This document shows positions 60,626 to 64,000 of a stretch of 64,000 nucleotides of DNA, piece by piece; within the stretch, counting starts at the first letter, position 1; the number at the start of each line of letters is the position of its first letter. Made by a program: the position numbers and the translations under genes. A model generated the notes under the pieces. It saw only the letters and a program-made list of their open reading frames with translations, ran no database searches and was not told the origin of the DNA. Source of the stretch: Caballeronia jiangsuensis (GTDB lineage Bacteria > Pseudomonadota > Gammaproteobacteria > Burkholderiales > Burkholderiaceae); assembly GCA_000648925.1 (NCBI GenBank), contig JFHF01000020.1, forward strand, positions 1 through 64,000. The letters run 5' to 3'.

Positions 60626-61306
60626 ATGAAACCGACCCGTCCTTTCGACCCTACTCCAGTGATCACCATCGACGGGCCGACGGCTTCGGGCAAGGGCACG
60701 GTCGCGGCGATCGTCGCGGCGACGCTCGGCTTTCACCTGCTCGACAGCGGCGCGCTCTACCGGCTCGCGGCGCTCGCGAGCATCCGCTACGAGGTGCCGA
60801 AGGACGATGCGCCCGGCCTTGCAAAGCTGATCGAAGCGCTCCATATCACCTTCCGCGAAGGTTGCGCGCAGCTCGACGGCGTCGACGTTTCGGGCGAAAT
60901 CCGCCAGGAAGAGGTCGGCAACCGCGCTTCCGCGATCGCCGTTCATCCCGAAGTGCGTCAGGCGCTGGTCGCGCGTCAGCGGGCCTTTCGCAAGCGCCCC
61001 GGCCTCGTCGCCGACGGCCGCGACATGGGCACTGTCATCTTCCCGGACGCCACGCTGAAGGTATTTCTGACGGCGAGCGTCGAGGCACGGGCGGCGCGAC
61101 GGCATAAGCAATTGATGCAAAAAGGTTTTTCTGCTAATATGGATGACTTGCTGCGTGATTTGCGCGCACGCGACGACCGGGACATGAACCGGAGCGCCGC
61201 GCCGCTCAAGCCCGCTGCGGATGCGAAGACGCTGGACACCTCCGGTTTGTCGATCGATCAAGCGGTCGAACAGATCATCGGCTGGTACAGCGCAATTCGT
61301 GTGTAA
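60626..61306 (+). CDS. cmk: Cytidylate kinase
   Basis: The 226-residue enzyme phosphorylates CMP and dCMP. It has the P-loop ITIDGPTASGKGTVA, the CMP-binding LLDSGALYRLAAL, and VADGRDMGTVIFPDA. ATG 60626 matches the length of relatives. GTG 60566 lies in frame with a somewhat better ribosome site (CGGAGC), so a 20-residue longer form is possible. The cmk-rpsA pairing is widely conserved. Confidence 0.95.
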   Translation: MKPTRPFDPTPVITIDGPTASGKGTVAAIVAATLGFHLLDSGALYRLAALASIRYEVPKDDAPGLAKLIEALHITFREGCAQLDGVDVSGEIRQEEVGNRASAIAVHPEVRQALVARQRAFRKRPGLVADGRDMGTVIFPDATLKVFLTASVEARAARRHKQLMQKGFSANMDDLLRDLRARDDRDMNRSAAPLKPAADAKTLDTSGLSIDQAVEQIIGWYSAIRV

Positions 61307-61332
61307 CGAGTTGGTGTAGTAAAGAGGCAAGG

Positions 61333-61442
61333 TGCTCCGTCGAAAGCGGAGCGTGTGTTAAACCCTTTAACCCCGTATGGCGTTGCGCTTCACCGGTTCA
61401 ATCCTGAACCACCGCGCAAAGGCTGTGCAAATTCAGATTTTT
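61333..61442 (+). promoter_or_regulatory. rpsA leader with hairpins and no Shine-Dalgarno
   Basis: GCTCCG/CGGAGC (about 61334-61352) and GGTTCA/TGAACC form two hairpins before the ATG at 61443. No purine-rich ribosome site is seen (CAGATTTTT precedes the ATG). In E. coli the rpsA start is also SD-poor and structured, and is autoregulated by S1. Confidence 0.55.
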
Positions 61443-63155
61443 ATGTCCGACCTGCAAACCTCCACCCCGAATACCGAATCTTTCGCGGCTCTGTTCGAAG
61501 AGTCGCTGACCAAGCAGGACATGCGCGCCGGCGAAGTGATCTCCGCCGAAGTCGTGCGTGTCGACCACAACTTCGTGGTCGTCAACGCTGGTCTCAAGTC
61601 CGAAGCCTATATTCCGCTCGAAGAGTTCCTGAACGACGGGGGTGAAGTGGAAGTGCAGGCGGGCGACTTCGTTTCCGTCGCGATCGACGCGCTGGAAAAC
61701 GGCTATGGCGACACCATCCTGTCGCGCGACAAGGCGAAGCGTCTGGCTTCGTGGCTGTCGCTGGAAAAGGCACTCGACAACAACGAACTCGTGACCGGCA
61801 CGATCACGGGCAAGGTCAAGGGCGGCATGACCGTCATGGTCAACGGCATCCGCGCGTTCCTGCCGGGTTCGCTCGTCGACACGCGTCCCGTCAAGGACAC
61901 GACGCCGTACGAAGGCAAGACGCTCGAATTCCGCGTCATCAAGCTCGACCGCAAGCGTAACAACGTGGTGCTGTCGCGCCGCGCGGTGATCGAAGCCACG
62001 CAAGGCGAAGAGCGCGCAAAGCTGCTCGAGACGCTTAAGGAAGGCGCGATCGTCGAAGGCGTGGTCAAGAACATCACCGATTACGGCGCGTTCGTGGACC
62101 TCGGCGGCATCGACGGCCTGCTGCACATCACCGACATCGCATGGCGTCGTGTGCGTCACCCGTCGGAAGTGCTGTCGGTTGGCCAGGAAGTCACCGCCAA
62201 GATCCTCAAGTTCGACCAAGAGAAGAACCGCGTTTCGCTCGGCATCAAGCAGCTCGGCGACGATCCGTGGGAAGGCATCTCGCGCCGCTACCCGTCGGGC
62301 ACGCGCCTGTTCGGCAAGGTCACGAACATCACCGACTACGGCGCATTCGTCGAAGTGGAATCGGGCATCGAAGGCTTGGTCCACGTGTCGGAAATGGACT
62401 GGACCAACAAGAACGTTGCGCCGTCGAAGGTTGTTCAGCTGGGCGACGAAGTCGAAGTCATGGTTCTCGAAATCGACGAAGACCGCCGCCGTATCTCGCT
62501 CGGCATGAAGCAATGCAAGCCGAATCCGTGGGATGACTTCAGCCGCAACTTCAAGAAGGGCGACAAGATCAGCGGCGCCATCAAGTCGATCACCGACTTC
62601 GGCGTGTTCATCGGTCTGCCTGGCGGCATCGACGGTCTGGTTCACCTGTCGGACCTGTCGTGGTCGGAAACCGGCGAAGAAGCCGTCCGCAAGTACAAGA
62701 AGGGCGACGAAGTCGAAGCCGTGGTTCTGGGCATCGACGTCGAGAAGGAACGCATTTCGCTCGGCATCAAGCAGCTCGAAGGCGATCCGTTCAGCAACTT
62801 TGTCGCGATCAACGACAAGGGCGCAATCGTCGACGGCGTCGTGAAGTCGGTCGATCCGAAGGGTGCTGTCGTTACGCTGTCCGGCGAAGTCGAAGGCTAT
62901 CTGCGTGCTTCGGAAATCGCGCAAGACCGCGTGGAAGATGCGCGCAACGTGCTGAAGGAAGGCGACAAGGTCAACGCGATGATCATCAACATCGATCGCA
63001 AGTCGCGTGGCATCAACCTGTCGATCAAGGCGAAGGATTCGGCCGAACAGCAGGAAGCCATGCGCAGCCTGCAGGGCGACTCGAACGCCGCCGCGACCGG
63101 CACGACCAACCTCGGCGCGCTGCTCAAGGCCAAGCTCGACGGCCAGAACAGCTAA
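61443..63155 (+). CDS. rpsA: 30S ribosomal protein S1
   Basis: The 570-residue protein has six S1 RNA-binding repeats. The first two are the ribosome-binding type; the last four are visible from repeats of ITDYGAFVDLGGIDGLLHIT, then GLVHVSEMDW, GLVHLSDLSW and a degenerate YLRASEIAQD. The ATG at 61443 gives MSDLQTSTPNTESFAALFEE; upstream in-frame codons to 61377 are leader. It binds mRNA 5' regions during initiation. Confidence 0.97.
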   Translation: MSDLQTSTPNTESFAALFEESLTKQDMRAGEVISAEVVRVDHNFVVVNAGLKSEAYIPLEEFLNDGGEVEVQAGDFVSVAIDALENGYGDTILSRDKAKRLASWLSLEKALDNNELVTGTITGKVKGGMTVMVNGIRAFLPGSLVDTRPVKDTTPYEGKTLEFRVIKLDRKRNNVVLSRRAVIEATQGEERAKLLETLKEGAIVEGVVKNITDYGAFVDLGGIDGLLHITDIAWRRVRHPSEVLSVGQEVTAKILKFDQEKNRVSLGIKQLGDDPWEGISRRYPSGTRLFGKVTNITDYGAFVEVESGIEGLVHVSEMDWTNKNVAPSKVVQLGDEVEVMVLEIDEDRRRISLGMKQCKPNPWDDFSRNFKKGDKISGAIKSITDFGVFIGLPGGIDGLVHLSDLSWSETGEEAVRKYKKGDEVEAVVLGIDVEKERISLGIKQLEGDPFSNFVAINDKGAIVDGVVKSVDPKGAVVTLSGEVEGYLRASEIAQDRVEDARNVLKEGDKVNAMIINIDRKSRGINLSIKAKDSAEQQEAMRSLQGDSNAAATGTTNLGALLKAKLDGQNS

Positions 63156-63178
63156 GCCCTTAACGGCACGGCTGCAGA

Positions 63179-63508
<330 letters not shown>

Positions 63509-63582
63509 TCGGCGCATCCTGACTGATGATCCTTCTGGATTTTCGGTTCGCGGCGTCCGGCCACGAGGCAATCGACCAGGAA

Positions 63583-63607
63583 AGCACCCTTCGGGGTGCT
63601 TTTTTTT
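63583..63607 (+). terminator. Intrinsic terminator after ihfB
   Basis: Stem AGCACCC / GGGTGCT with a TTCG loop, then eight T. It ends the serC-ihfB run. Confidence 0.93.
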
Positions 63608-63802
63608 ATGCGCGACGTTTATTCATCGACGATGTGACGCGACAGGTTCATTGTTTGCTAAAAATTCGTGCGGCGAACCGGCGACCGCCGGCACCCGGAC
63701 GCATCAATTACAATACCGGTCACTTTGACCTGGGTGTTCAACCGCGCAGGCCCGGCCGACAAAGGCGGGTCGACTGGTGCAACCGCTCTTGCGAGACCCT
63801 AC

Positions 63803-64000
63803 ATGAAATTCATCGTCTGGCTGATCCGCGTTCTGGTATTCGTGTTGTTGCTGGTGCTGGCGCTCGCCAATACTCAGTCCGCGACGCTGAACTTCCTCGC
63901 AGGCTACGCCTGGACAGCACCGCTGATTCTGATCGGCCTCGCGTTTTTCGTCGTCGGATTGCTGGCGGGACTCGTGTCCGCGGTGCCGGCGATGGTGCGT
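63803..64000 (+). CDS. lapA: LapA-type (DUF1049) membrane protein, 5' part
   Basis: 66 residues are visible before the window edge. Two hydrophobic helices (VWLIRVLVFVLLLVLALAN, then TAPLILIGLAFFVVGLLAGL) flank the NTQSATLNFL turn typical of lipopolysaccharide assembly protein A. LapA works with LapB to tune LpxC turnover. Its place after ihfB is conserved in proteobacteria. Confidence 0.88.
   Translation, partial: MKFIVWLIRVLVFVLLLVLALANTQSATLNFLAGYAWTAPLILIGLAFFVVGLLAGLVSAVPAMVR

Overview
The window is chromosomal DNA of a high-GC beta-proteobacterium. It is most likely a Burkholderiaceae member close to Caballeronia, Paraburkholderia or Burkholderia. Supporting evidence is the gyrA / DUF2059 / serC-pheA-tyrA-aroA-cmk-rpsA-ihfB-lapA order, the DUF2968 family protein, a Kdo hydroxylase beside waaA, the FdsGBAD-type formate dehydrogenase, and a tmRNA with the proteolysis tag ANDDTFALAA. 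The assignment rests on recognised families and gene order, not on a database search.

Layout. (1) 1-365: the end of an IS481-like insertion sequence that has cut a repeat element in half. (2) 455-4717: lipopolysaccharide inner-core genes waaC, kdoO and waaA, then an FkbM-type methyltransferase. (3) 4724-19414, minus strand: a nitrogen-scavenging block containing the urea ABC transporter urtABCDE, urease structural genes ureABC, accessory genes ureD and ureEFG, and a polar amino-acid ABC transporter lying between ureD and ureA. Sigma-54-type promoter sequences precede both urtA and the amino-acid binding protein. (4) 20285-24007, minus strand: an MFS transporter, a short-chain dehydrogenase and an aldehyde dehydrogenase, probably one catabolic unit of unknown substrate. 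(5) 24226-34318: ppa, a GIY-YIG protein, a FemAB/GNAT-like protein, nadE, PII (glnB), a CPA2 antiporter, a PuuD-like amidotransferase, a DUF2968 protein and a membrane-anchored protein of unknown function. (6) 34530-41782: a GNAT protein, a citrate/tricarballylate-type MHS transporter, a TPR-glycosyltransferase fusion, a zinc-type ArsR/SmtB repressor with its operator and a His-rich CDF metal exporter, and an FAD monooxygenase. (7) 41829-48255: NAD-dependent molybdenum formate dehydrogenase fdsGBAD with the divergent regulator fdsR. (8) 48399-51703: a small secreted protein, a candidate small RNA, tmRNA, gph, ubiG and ompA. (9) 52399-64000: gyrA and the aromatic amino acid / translation cluster.

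How they work together. Regions 3 and 5 (PII) concern nitrogen supply: Urt brings in urea, urease makes ammonia and CO2, and the sigma-54 sites point to NtrC-type control. Region 9 couples serine, aromatic amino-acid and CMP metabolism with ribosomal protein S1 and IHF in one forward run.

The most unusual structure is a family of about 610-630 bp elements made of nested inverted repeats. There are two full copies, at 13697-14327 (inside the urt operon, between urtD and urtE) and 19644-20252 (upstream of urtA), plus a half copy at 288-365 broken by the insertion sequence. Other points worth checking are a candidate small RNA next to ssrA, a 14-bp perfect inverted repeat upstream of ompA, and an unusual quinolone-region sequence in GyrA. 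I see no CRISPR array, prophage or recognisable defence system.
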